From contig CM036160.1 of NCBI GenBank assembly GCA_020631735.1, positions 124,001 to 188,000 on the forward strand: a DNA stretch of 64,000 nt. Direction: 5' to 3'. Position 1 is the first letter of the stretch. Each line of letters opens with the position of its first letter. The position numbers and the translations under genes are program-made. The stretch comes from Saccharum officinarum (Eukaryota; Streptophyta; Magnoliopsida; Poales; Poaceae). Below the pieces are notes generated by a model. That model saw only the letters and a program-made list of their open reading frames with translations. It was not told the origin of the DNA and ran no database searches. Below, one piece after another: positions 11,340 to 22,111 of the stretch.

Positions 11340-12161
11340 TTATTCCCCAGCTGATTCTGAATCACTTTTCTCGCTGCATCTAGGCTGCAAACGAACTGCA
11401 GCATCAATTGTTGGAGATACAGGATCTTCAAAGAACTCTTTCACAGAAACTGTAATTATGCAGTCATCATCAGGGTCTGAATTGGAGCTAGCCACTTTGA
11501 TTAAAGCTCCAGATTCCTGCCTGATCTGTTTGATAATTCCACCACCCTTCCAATTACACCCCCACATTTGCAGCAGCACAAAGTAAACGCAAACTAAACT
11601 CCTTTGCAGAGCTCTCATCCCTTCGTGGTTGGTATAAAGAGGACCAATCTCCTGCCGCATCACCTTTGTAGCCTCCATAAGGAGGAATTACTGGAGTGAT
11701 CCCTACAACAGGTGCAGTAGAGGAACCACCAAGGTGGTGCTCCCTGGATAAGGTTGGTTCAAGCTGGATGCAAGAAGATGCTGTGACTTGGATGGGTTTG
11801 TCATGGAGGCGAGATGACACTTGATGAAGAGCCTTTCTGACAACTACCGTGTCTCCAGATATCTGGAGAAGTTCATCGCCGCTAATGGCACATGCAGGAT
11901 ATGATCATTACTAAGCACGCGTATTTGTGCACCAATCTCACTGCGGATTCCTTGGATGATCTGCCCACCTTTTCCAAGAATGCATCCAATCTGGTCTGAT
12001 GGCACAAGCAAGCGAACAGTAACTTGAGGTGAAATTTCTTCGCCGTCTTCGTTTTCAGTATAATCAGAGTGGCGCTTTCCATGACTAGTGTCCTGGTGCT
12101 GCTCGTCGCCGGCCAAAGTGGCGAGTGGCGAAGTAGGACAGCAGCGACGGTCGCAGGACAC
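11340..12161 (-). pseudogene. Captured KH-domain gene fragment, frameshifted copy
   Basis: The same KH1-KH2 coding stretch as at 16564-17343, here split into three frames: about 12161-11890 with KH1, then a linker piece up to about 11700, then KH2 and the tail to 11340. The breaks coincide with one-base losses relative to the other LTR, for example in C-runs near 11548 and 11563. The GXXG loops of both KH domains remain readable. The C-terminus ends SESAGE and TAA as in the partner. Confidence 0.8.
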
Positions 12162-12432
12162 CGGGCTGCAGAGGCCGACGCCGTGCCGGAGATGGTCGCG
12201 AGGACGCTGGGCCCAGGTGGTGCTCGACCGAGCGCAATTTCCTCTCCGGTTGCAGCGCGCGAGCGGATGGAGGAGATCGGCCGCGGGCGAGACGAGTCCA
12301 GGCGGCGGGGCGACACAGCGGCGGCGCGAATAGCGAATTCGAGAAGCGCGCGCGCTGCTAGGGCTGCGAGCTCGATGCGAGGCCGTAGCAACTCAAAGAT
12401 AGGAAAGAATAGCAAAAGGGATAGGCTGCGGA

Positions 12433-12439
12433 TTTTATA
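12433..12439 (-). promoter_or_regulatory. TATA box in the KH-element LTR
   Basis: TATAAAA on the minus strand, about 900 bp into the LTR in element sense and about 30 bp before the GC-rich leader of the KH segment. The same box is at 17669-17675 in the other LTR. It could be the LTR's own promoter or one captured with the host gene. Confidence 0.5.
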
Positions 12440-13335
12440 GGGTGTCCAGACGTGCCCCTCTCGTGGGAAGATTCCTCAGGAATCCGAATTGCATACGACT
12501 TATTTCCTTTGGTTGCTAAATCGAATCGGAACAGAGTCCGGCTCCTGGACAATACAAAATAGGAGTTGACAATGTACAGTGGGCCACGGCGTTAGCAATG
12601 CAAACTGAAAGGGAAAGCACATCAGCGCCTGCTGCACCGCAGCAGCACCCTTGGCCAGCATGACGTGAGGGTATAAAGTCCTATGCTTGCACGTATACAT
12701 GTATATATGTATATTTAAGATACGACGAGAGATAGAGGGAGCTACGAGCGACGGCTCGCGATAAGAGTCGTACTTCTGGAACCAGGGCGTCGAGGGCTAC
12801 GCTGGCATATATATAGTTATAGAGTTTGGAAACTTTTCGGAATTTCTTAATTTCGGAATTATTTTAAATTCCGCGAATAAAAATAATTCCAGAAAATCTA
12901 AAATTACCTTTTTGGCCGTGAAAAATAGTCCGGAGCTCAGAAAAATCACGGGAAACATCCCGGAGACTCTTGGAGAGATAAGGAACTCAACTAAATGAGT
13001 TTGAGCTCATGAAAAGATTGATGAAGAGATCAAAGAAAAAGATTAGGCTCACGGAAATTGGAATTTTGGATCCAGAAAATACCAAAAAGTTTTCCGATGA
13101 GAAGTAAACGTCGTCCTACGGTATTTTGAAAATAATAGCACTCACCAACACCAAAGACAAGCATCACACAAACACCACATTATTAAATTAATATGAAAAA
13201 GTTTAAAACCACAATTTTCTATATTTAATTAGCAACAACTTAACTTATCTAATAAATTTATTCAAACATTGAAATTATTTATTTTATTTAGTATTTTTCA
13301 TGCACAACCCAAAATAGAAAATTTTGGGTGTGACA

Positions 13336-13375
13336 AATCTACCCCACTTAACAGGAATCTCGTCCCGAGATTCGG
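13336..13375 (-). other. Polypurine tract with upstream hairpin
   Basis: In element sense: inverted repeat AATCTCG-GGA-CGAGATT, then AAGTGGGGTAGA directly before the 3' LTR. The Tekay-like element has the same layout at 36150-36186. Confidence 0.75.
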
Positions 13376-14640
13376 AGAGACTAGGGAGAAAGATAAAGTT
13401 GATCTGCAAATCTTCACTCTTCTCTGATCAACTCTTATCCAATGATAATGCCACAAGATCATAACCAACTTTGTAAAGGTATCCTTTAGGCCCTTACGAT
13501 TCTTGTAGATGGTTCTAACAGATTACCACTCTGAGAAAAGATACTGACGCTTGATAGTGACTTTGCAATCATGTAGATAGCTGATGCTTCCAAGTGACGA
13601 AATAGAACATATAAAACCTCCATCTTGTGTCGTCTCTTAGTTTGACAACTCCCCTTAAGAAGAGATCAACTAGAGAACACCAAAGTAAATCACATCCCTT
13701 TTATACTAGATAACCATAATCATCTCTAATGTAAGATTCCCAGGCAAATCAATGAGATTCAAAGATATCCAATGATATATTCACTTGTACAAGATAAGGA
13801 AGTAATGCAGAAAATTTCTGGGCGAATTCCAATTTTTAGCAGTTCAGTAAATCTGACATAACTCGAGCTACAAAGATCCAAATGAAGTGATCTTTACATG
13901 GTTGGAAAGCTTATAAAATTATCTACAACTTTTATTAATAACACTTTTCCAGGTTCTGTCCATAAGTTAGTCAAAAACTGAACTTAACCGAAACTGTTTT
14001 AGGATTCTAGACTGCGCAGTGACCCCAACTTAGAACAGGTATATCTCTTAGCTCATAATAGATAATAAGGTAAGTCCAGTGGGTTTGGAAAGATACAGAA
14101 GTCTAGTTATTCCCAGTAAAATTTATATAAATTTCTCATGTCCATATCTTGAGATATAATAGAAACATTGCAGACTGCTATAGAAATCAGCATGCGGAGT
14201 ATTACGTAAAACCTACCCCACTTAGCATTGATCAAGCTACTCCTCAAGACTTATTTCTTCCAAGCCACCTTTGAAACACGAAAACAAGGCAACACACAAG
14301 CAATACATCAAGCAAAACAAGCACACATCACATCATCGGTACTACACGTGCTTCTTCAACAATGGTGGTCATCCTAAGAGAAAAGTATGAATGATGAAAA
14401 GCCATCGAATCTTTGAACCAGGTAAGATCAGAAAACTTTTAGTAAAAACAACATAAAACAAAATCCAAGGGAGTAAGAAATATTAGCTCAAAGGAAGCTA
14501 TATCAAGGAGGGGATACAACAGGACAAGAAAGAAGAAATAGTCAAAATCAATGAATCAAGGGACGATAAAATAGTTTTATCATAAAATAAGTTTTAGAAT
14601 ACGTCCAGTGCTACTTGGCATACGTCCTACAGTCAACACC

Positions 14641-14652
14641 GCTCTGATACCA
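14641..14652 (-). other. Primer-binding site, initiator-Met tRNA type
   Basis: Plus-strand GCTCTGATACCA, i.e. TGGTATCAGAGC in element sense, three bases inside the 5' LTR edge. It fixes the element on the minus strand. Confidence 0.9.
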
Positions 14653-16563
14653 CTCTGTCACACCCGGTTTTCTAAAGAACAAAACCAGGCTAATCATATG
14701 TGTGCCCAGGAAGTCCACACATATGCCAGAATGAAAAAGTATCAGAAACAATGTTATTATATAACGTATACATAGCTATATTAACACTTACATCAGAGTA
14801 TCGCGGAACGGTGACTAAACTTCGGGCTCCATTCTTCTCAGGGACGGCTGACTGGGGTAACATATGCCTAGCACTTCTACTAATCTTCTGGAAACTCCAC
14901 TACACCTTTGTTCTTCTTCCGAGTAGCATCTTACTACACACTGGAGTGTTGGGGAAATAGCAAGAGTGAGTCCATGTCGAACTCAACAAGTACAACACAG
15001 GGTTCATGAGGCTCAAAAGGCTAGACACTGTTTGACTGCGTTTAGCTTTTAATCATCATATAATTAGCAATTGAGTAGCATCAAGATAATCCACTTCCCA
15101 TTAATGAATCAATGATCAATTGTAATAAGGATAATGAATAGCATTAACATGAGCATAATAATAACAACAGTAATTAAGCGTGATATAACAATGGTGATCA
15201 TCTATCTGTAAATGTTCCAAGGCCGCTCGTATCCGTGAGCACGGCTAGTATACCAGTTTTTAACTCTGCGCAGAGGTGTACACTTTCACTGTGAGTCATG
15301 ATTTCCAAATGCATGGGTTTGCAAGGCCCATAACATTGAAAACCATATAAAGCCACTCAAGAGTTCGTCTAACAAGTTAGGGCCATTAGATTCACTCGGC
15401 AGGCAGATGTAGAACCCCCCTTCCCTGTGGCACAACAACCGCAGCCTATACACACTAGGCCAGGGGCTCGCACTACACCCAAAGTGTCAAGCCATTCTTA
15501 CGCCATTTAAGGTAACCACTAACAAGCTAGAAAAGGTCTCTTGAACAACTAAAGCCAGAGCCATATAGCCCTCACAGCTGTACTGTATGTCCCGGATGAT
15601 CACGTACAGATAAGTCCTTATGGAGAGAAACTAGAGCAACAATATAACCCCTTGCTCTAGCCCCCTTTTCAACAATAGTAAAATCATCTTAATGGTTGAT
15701 TGCATAATCCATTAGTCAAATTACAAGATCATTGTTCATAATTAAGCACTAGCAGTAGCTACCCAAATGCACAACCCATAGGTGACAAGGAAACAAGATA
15801 TCAATAGCTAAGTTATAATCTCTATGGTTGTCAAGGAAGACACATGCATATGTATGATAATTTCAGTGAATAGGACAACAAGGATGGTCCCATGTTATAC
15901 TTGCCTTGATCAAATTCTCCGATAGATACTGCTGGTCCGGCTCAAAATAATACTCCTAATCGTCGTAGTACTGCTCACCGTCTAAATTCGATCACCAAGC
16001 ATCAACATACAAACATTCCGAGCAAACATACACGAAGCAAACAAAAGATACAATTAGAACAGTACACCAACAATAGAAAAACATTTAGGAAAGCTTACAA
16101 AACTATTCTACACGTTGCTACGATCACACAGACGTAAAGATCACGAAATTCGGATTTAAAACGTGAAAGTTATGAATTTTCTAAGATTTCCTATAGATAA
16201 ATAATTACTTTAATATAAACTCGAAAATTAATTGTCACAAACCTACTGTACAATACTACCAACATGTAGAGCTTGCAAATACAAACCTAACGCAATTTGA
16301 ACGGGTCAAATCGGAGTCAAAACGGAGAAGATATGGCCTAATCAAGATAGTATGTATATACGTATTTCTATCGTATTTCGGGATTTGTTTTACTAAAGAA
16401 AAACGGCCATAATACCTGCATGACGTGATGATGAGGTCATCAAACCATCAAGTAATTGGAGCAGGGGCAGCACGCACGGTTCCTGGCTAGTGGTGCACGG
16501 CCGGCATCTGGATCATCCTCTTCACCACATCATAATGCAAATGCTCCTTGTACTCCAATGCAT

Positions 16564-17343
16564 TTATTCCCCAGCTGATTCTGAATCACTTTTCTCGCTG
16601 CATCTAGGCTGCAAACGAACTGCAGCATCAATTGTTGGAGATACAGGATCTTCAAAGAACTCTTTCACAGAAACTGTAATTATGCAGTCATCATCAGGGT
16701 CTGAATTGGAGCTAGCCACTTTGATTAAAGCTCCAGATTCCTGCCTGATCTGTTTGATAATTCCACCACCCTTCCCAATTACACCCCCCACATTTGCAGC
16801 AGCACAAAGTAAACGCAAACTAAACTCCTTTGCAGAGCTCTCATCCCTTCGTGGTTGGTATAAAGAGGACCAATCTCCTGCCGCATCACCTTTGTAGCCT
16901 CCATAAGGAGGAATTACTGGAGTGATCCCTACAACAGGTGCAGTAGAGGAACCACCAAGGTGGGTGCTCCCTGGATAAGGTTGGGTCAAGCTGGATGCAA
17001 GAAGATGCTGTGACTTGGATGGGTTGTCATGGAGGCGAGATGACACTTGATGAAGAGCCTTTCTGACAACTACCGTGTCTCCAGATATCTGGAGAAGTTC
17101 ATCGCCGCTAATGGCACATGCAGGGATATGATCATTACTAAGCACGCGTATTTGTGCACCAATCTCACTGCGGATTCCTTGGATGATCTGCCCACCTTTT
17201 CCAAGAATGCATCCAATCTGGTCTGATGGCACAAGCAAGCGAACAGTAACTTGAGGTGAAATTTCTTCGCCGTCTTCGTTTTCAGTATAATCAGAGTGGC
17301 GCTTTCCATGACTAGTGTCCTGGTGCTGCTCGTCGCCGGCCAA
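16564..17343 (-). CDS. Captured host KH-domain RNA-binding protein fragment (KH1-KH2), open frame
   Basis: A 259-codon frame with two KH domains: KH1 at about residues 28-103 with GKGG loop in GCILGKGGQIIQGIRSEIGA, and KH2 at about 172-248 with GGVIGKGGGIIKQIRQESGA. It resembles the N-terminal half of plant multi-KH proteins of the HEN4/At4g18375 group, which have up to five KH domains, and stops just after KH2 (SESAGE, TAA). There are no intron signals across it, so capture from spliced RNA is likely. The frame opens at TTG (17343-17341) where MAGDEQ-like context suggests a lost ATG, and no in-frame ATG follows. It lies downstream of the LTR TATA box at 17669, in sense with the element. Whether any protein is made is unknown: it would need a non-AUG start. 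Confidence 0.8.
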   Translation of the reverse strand: MAGDEQHQDTSHGKRHSDYTENEDGEEISPQVTVRLLVPSDQIGCILGKGGQIIQGIRSEIGAQIRVLSNDHIPACAISGDELLQISGDTVVVRKALHQVSSRLHDNPSKSQHLLASSLTQPYPGSTHLGGSSTAPVVGITPVIPPYGGYKGDAAGDWSSLYQPRRDESSAKEFSLRLLCAAANVGGVIGKGGGIIKQIRQESGALIKVASSNSDPDDDCIITVSVKEFFEDPVSPTIDAAVRLQPRCSEKSDSESAGE

Positions 17344-17668
17344 AGTGGCGAGTGGCGAAGTAGGACAGCAGCGACGGTCGCAGGGACACCGGGGCTGCAG
17401 AGGGCCGACGCCGTGCCGGAGATGGTCGCGAGGACGCTGGGCCCCAGGTGGTGCTCGACCGAGCGCAATTTCCTCTCCGGGTTGCAGCGCGGCGAGCGGA
17501 TGGAGGAGATCGGCCGCGGGCGAGACGAGTCCAGGCGGCGGGCGGCGACAGCGGCGGCGGCGGCAATAGCGAATTCGAGAAGCGGCGGCGCTGCTAGGGC
17601 TGCGAGCTCGATGCGAGGCCGTAGCAACTCAAAGATAGGAAAGAATAGCAAAAGGGATAGGCTGCGGA

Positions 17669-17675
17669 TTTTATA
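17669..17675 (-). promoter_or_regulatory. TATA box in the 5' LTR of the KH element
   Basis: TATAAAA in element sense, followed about 30 bp later by a pyrimidine-rich then GC-rich leader leading into the KH frame. It is the best candidate promoter for a transcript that begins with the captured segment. Confidence 0.5.
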
Positions 17676-18574
17676 GGGTGTCCAGACGTGCCCCTCTCGT
17701 GGGAAGATTCCTCAGGAATCCGAATTGCATACGACTTATTTCCTTTGGTTGCTAAATCGAATCGGAACAGAGTCCGGCTCCTGGACAATACAAAATAGGA
17801 GTTGACAATGTACAGTGGGCCCGGCGTTAGCAATGCAAACTGAAAGGGAAAGCACATCAGCGCCTGCTGCACCGCAGCAGCACCCTTGGCCAGCATGACG
17901 TGAGGGTATAAAGTCCTATGCTTGCACGTATACATGTATATATGTATATTTAAGATACGACGAGAGATAGAGGGAGCTACGAGCGACGGCTCGCGATAAG
18001 AGTCGTACTTCTGGAACCAGGGCGTCGAGGGCTACGCTGGCATATATATAGTTATAGAGTTTGGAAACTTTTCGGAATTTCTTAATTTCGGAATTATTTT
18101 AATTCCGCGAATAAAAATAATTCCAGAAAATCTAAAATTACCTTTTTGGCCGTGAAAAATAGTCCGGAGCTCAGAAAAATCACGGGAAACATCCCGGAGA
18201 CTCTTGGAGAGATAAGGAACTCAACTAAATGAGTTTGAGCTCATGAAAAGATTGATGAAGAGATCAAAGAAAAAGATTAGGCTCACGGAAATTGGAATTT
18301 TGGATCCAGAAAATACCAAAAAGTTTTCCGATGAGAAGTAAACGTCGTCCTACGGTATTTTGAAAATAATAGCACTCACCAACACCAAAGACAAGCATCA
18401 CACAAACACCACATTATTAAATTAATATGAAAAAGTTTAAAACCACAATTTTCTATATTTAATTAGCAACAACTTAACTTATCTAATAAATTTATTCAAA
18501 CATTGAAATTATTTATTTTATTTAGTATTTTTCATGCACAACCCAAAATAGAAAATTTTGGGTGTGACATATTC

Positions 18575-19630
18575 CTTGTTAATGATGACTTAGTATTGAT
18601 CTTATTCCTTGATACCTATTATATTGCATGGATTAGTATTGCTAGTGCTCAACATGGACTATGATGCTCTTATTACTCTCCATAAGGACTTATCTGTAAG
18701 CGAAAATCTGGGATTTACAGTACAACTGTGAGGGCTAAAATGGCTCTAGCTTTAGTCATATAGAAGGACTTTTTCTAGCTTGTTAGAGGTATTCCTTTAT
18801 GGCATAAGAATGGCTTGACAAATCGGGTATAGTGCGGCCTCTGTCCTCATGTGTATAGGCTGCGTGTTATTGTGCCATCAGGAAGGGGGGCTCTATATCT
18901 GTTTGCCAAGTGAAATCTAATGGCCCTAACTTGTTAGACGAACCTTCGAAAGACTTCATAGTGTTTCCCTGTCTGCTCACCTTGGAAGTGTTTTGGGAGT
19001 AATTAACCCGGGCATATGGGCAACATGACTCACAGTGAAAGTGTACAACCTCTGCAGAGTGTAAAACTGTTATAACAGCTGTGCTCACGGTCACGAGTGG
19101 CCTTGGACCCTTATAGAATAGTGGATCATTAATAATGATTATGTTTTTGCTATTTGTTAATCATTTCACATGGATCATATGTTTATTGTTCACATTGAGA
19201 CACTTTGATATCATTGATATATTGAATTAATGTTAATTAAAAGCTACATGCTGATAAACCTATGTTATGCCTTTGAGCTTCATGAACCCCATGTTACACT
19301 TGTTGAGTACGAGATGTACTTACGCTTGTTTATTTTTCTTACTTGGATAAAAATCCCGGATGGGTAACAGATGGTGCGAGTAGTGACTACTTCTACTTCC
19401 CGGAAGATTACTAGACTTGTTGTCAACCAGTCAATGTGCCTGTGATTGGAGCTACCATAAGAGTTTTTATATTTTACTTCCGCTATATTATTGTAAAGAC
19501 TATGTGTTATTAATAGTGATGTAATAACATTTGTGATGATACATCCTTTATAATTTGTTAACTTATGTGTGATTGATCTCTGGGCACACATAAGGGTATA
19601 CACTCCATTTGGTCGTTAAATGGGTGTGAC
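18575..19630 (+). mobile_element. Tekay-like LTR, right piece
   Basis: Continues the LTR interrupted at 9439, matching about 28830-29986 of the full-length element and ending AAATGGGTGTGACA. Relative to that LTR, about 100 bp are missing after CAACATGGACTATGAT (about 18665). No internal retrotransposon sequence follows, so this is a solo or truncated LTR. Confidence 0.85.
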
Positions 19631-20660
19631 AGTTTTCAACTTTTAAAATTCGTGATTAGATTTAATCCATTATTTTAATAGAGGAAATCTTGTTTATTTC
19701 ATATCTTCTACGTTTCAACTCCGTTTTAAGCCATTCAAGTTGCGTTAGATTCATAGCAACGAGATCTATGCATTTGTAACAGTGTTTATTATGTCACTAA
19801 TATTGGAATTTCATGGTTTGAATCATATCTTAAATAACAATTATGCAACTGGGTTTTGTAAATAAAAATATGATTTGTTTTACTTTAGTTTTATAATTCA
19901 AATCTAAATTTGACTTAAATTATAATCTCTATAAAATATCTTATATATGTTTTTATACCATTAGGATACATGAAGCTAATAGTTTTATGGATAAATCTAT
20001 CAGTAGTTGTATCTTTTCCAATCGTAGCTCCAATTAGCGTGCTTTTTGCGACTTTGTGTTCGTAGCGATGCGTAGAATCGTGTTTCAAACTCTTTTACTT
20101 ATTTTTTGTATGATTGGTGTACTGTTCTAATATAGATCTATTATTTGCTTCGTGTATGATTTTATGGATGCTTGTGTGGTGCTATATGGTCCAGTCAATC
20201 GGTGAGGTTTATGTGGTGATCAAGAAGAGGTTCTTTGGAGGTTACGAATCTACAGAAGAGGGATATGAGTTTAAGGCAAGTATAGCATGGGATTTCCTTG
20301 TTGTCCTATTCACAATAAATAATTAAATTCATTACGCATGTTTTTCCTTGTTAAGGATGACTTAGTCTTGATCCATTACCTTGGCACCCATGATATTGCA
20401 TTGAGTAGTTTTGCTAGCTCTGAACATAAACTATGATCTTGTAATATGATTAATGGAATATGCAATAACACTAAAAGATGACTTTTTGATTAATGTTTAA
20501 AGAGGGCTAGAGCATGGGGTTATTTTTGGTGCTCTAGTTTCTCTCCATAAGGACTCATCTGTGGACGAACATCCGGAACTTACAGTACAACTGTGAGGGC
20601 TATATGGCTCTGACTTTAGTCAATTCAAAACCGACTAAAAATTGTTCTAGCTAGTTATGC
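19631..20660 (+). mobile_element. Older, diverged Tekay-like LTR fragment
   Basis: Matches the LTR region 28350-29120 with many differences (CAACTCCG/CATTCAAGTTGCGTTAGATTC, GGCAAGTATAGCATGGGAT, CTCCATAAGGACTCATCTGT). It stops near CTAGCTAGTTATGCG without a recognisable LTR end. Confidence 0.7.
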
Positions 20661-22106
20661 GTATTAAGGTGTGATCTTAAACTTTGAAAACAAAATAAAG
20701 AGTGTGTTTAGATTTTTCCTGTTTTAAGAGTCATAAAATGTTGACAATAGAAATAATGAATAGAGCTCAACTATAATTCCTTTTTAGTACCTAGCATTCT
20801 GATTTGAATTCTCCCGAGTTTTGATTTGATAAAAGAATTTGCTCTGAACCTAAAATTTGTGGGAGTATTTGCTTGAGCTAAGTCTAGGGAATTGAGTGAT
20901 ATGATATAAGAAAGTCTGAGCTGCTATTTATCTTCTTCCTAATGATACTAAAGTTCTAGAGATTTATCTTTTGAAAACTTTAAAACTTATATAATGAGCT
21001 CTTGTATGACAAAACTTGAATTCCTGCTAAAGCCAAATATGATTAGAATAGGAAACTTTCTACTTATATGTTGCTTGCTTTGCATTGAGTTTAGTCAAGC
21101 TTTCTTGATGTCTTATGAGAGGTTTGTTATGCTCTTAAAATCAAGATCACGTACACATCATCCACATAAGCACTATTCGTACACTAGGAGTGGGCGCACT
21201 TATTTTTTCATCAAGATCCACCTAAAAATATTTTCCTCTTACACTGATAATGAACACCCAAAAATATACCCTATAGGACAGCCTCCAAATAAATGCTCAA
21301 AGTTCTTGTTATTATCTCTCTAAAGTTTTGTTGCAGAAAGATGCATGTGGCTATGCAAAAGTATTGAAAAAAAGAAGAGAAGAAAAAATATGAAAAAATG
21401 GACAAGTGTCCAATAGAATAAAATAATGGGTATTCTAATGTCTGCCTAAAAAAGAGAGATGAATAAGATAGCCCATGTTTTCTTTGCAAATTATTCTTCT
21501 TTTTATCAAGAGATGTATGTTTTCAAGGAGTAGTAGTAGAATTAGGATTAGCCACCATATACACCTTTCATATATCCACTATATTTCATACACATGCACA
21601 TCTTGATTTGATTGTATGACTTAACTCTCTTTGGATTCATTGTTTGACTTTACAATATATGAATTGCAATGTTTTCTCCACTCGTTTGAGCTCCACATAA
21701 GCTTTAGTTATAGAAGAGAAAGGCATAATATCATTAATGTCTTGGTGAGGATCCACAAATATCACATATATTGAGAGATTTGAGTCATTCAACTGAAGCT
21801 CTGAGTTTTATTTTGAAAACTTGCAAAACTCTGGACTAATGGTTGGGTAAAGAGATAGAGACATAGTGCTTGACTTGATTATTTTGTCTTTCAATTACTC
21901 AAGACTCAAGTAAAGGCTAAGAAGCTCCATGGTTAAAGGTAATATGAGTAAGTTTAAAAGTTAAATCAGAATCCAAAGTAGAATTTTTGTTTGAATGCAT
22001 GTGTACTTTCTAGGAGTTATCTCAATGTTTTTCTAAAAAATCTCAACATGTTCAAGTTCTTTTCCAAGTTTGCTAAGTTTGGCTTTGCTAAGGGACTAGC
22101 AAAGGG
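20661..22106 (+). mobile_element. Non-coding 3' interior of a Tat-type gypsy element
   Basis: AT-rich, no coding capacity. It ends AGGGACTAGCAAAGGGTAAGC and, after the inserted solo LTR, continues TTGGAAGAGCTTGTTGACGG. This phrase (AGGGACTAGCAAAG...TAAGCTTGG) is typical of the stretch before the 3' LTR in grass Tat-lineage elements. Assignment is by recognition only. Confidence 0.45.
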
Positions 22107-22111
22107 TAAGC

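Larger units (their letters stand above)
9440..13335 (-). repeat. LTR (3' LTR in element sense) of the KH element
   Basis: Starts TGTCACACCCGG and ends TTGGGTGTGACA on the plus strand. It differs from its partner mostly by single-base indels, many in homopolymers; substitutions are few. It contains a broken copy of the KH frame (11340-12161). Confidence 0.9.
13336..14655 (-). mobile_element. Internal region of the KH element (non-coding)
   Basis: 1320 bp without gag or pol. In element sense it starts with the primer site and GTTGACTGTAGGACG, also present after the primer site of the Tekay-like element. It contains a block (13850-14110) matching the untranslated stretch 31290-31640 of that element (TAATTT.ATAAGCTTTCCAACCA, GTAGCTCGAG). 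It ends with the inverted repeat AATCTCG/CGAGATT and a purine tract. Confidence 0.8.
9440..18569 (-). mobile_element. Non-autonomous LTR retrotransposon carrying a KH-domain gene in each LTR
   Basis: Target duplication TATTC at 9435-9439 and 18570-18574. The LTRs are 9440-13335 (3896 bp) and 14656-18569 (3914 bp), both ending in the 10-bp inverted pair TGTCACACCC/GGGTGTGACA. The internal region is only 1320 bp (13336-14655) with no gag or pol. A primer site matching initiator Met tRNA (TGGTATCAGAGC) on the minus strand sets the orientation. The halves of each LTR outside the KH segment match the Tekay-like LTR at 27230-29986. Each LTR contains about 1.2 kb of host-derived KH gene sequence in sense orientation, downstream of a TATA box. 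By size and lack of coding it is a LARD-type derivative that would need proteins from an autonomous relative. Confidence 0.9.
14656..18569 (-). repeat. LTR (5' LTR in element sense) of the KH element
   Basis: 3914 bp, starting TGTCACACCCGG and ending GGGTGTGACA on the plus strand. It carries the unbroken KH frame. Sequence 14656-16400 matches the reverse of the Tekay-like LTR's 3' two-thirds. Sequence 17680-18569 is its U3 equivalent and is more diverged. Confidence 0.9.

Noticed and set aside
17070..17651. 193-codon minus frame starting MLFFPIFELLRPR over the KH segment
   Set aside because: Overlaps the KH1 domain in another frame and follows leader-like sequence. The KH reading has clear conserved motifs.
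20994..21323. 109-codon plus frame in AT-rich DNA
   Set aside because: No similarity or domain; it lies in the non-coding interior of a decayed retrotransposon.
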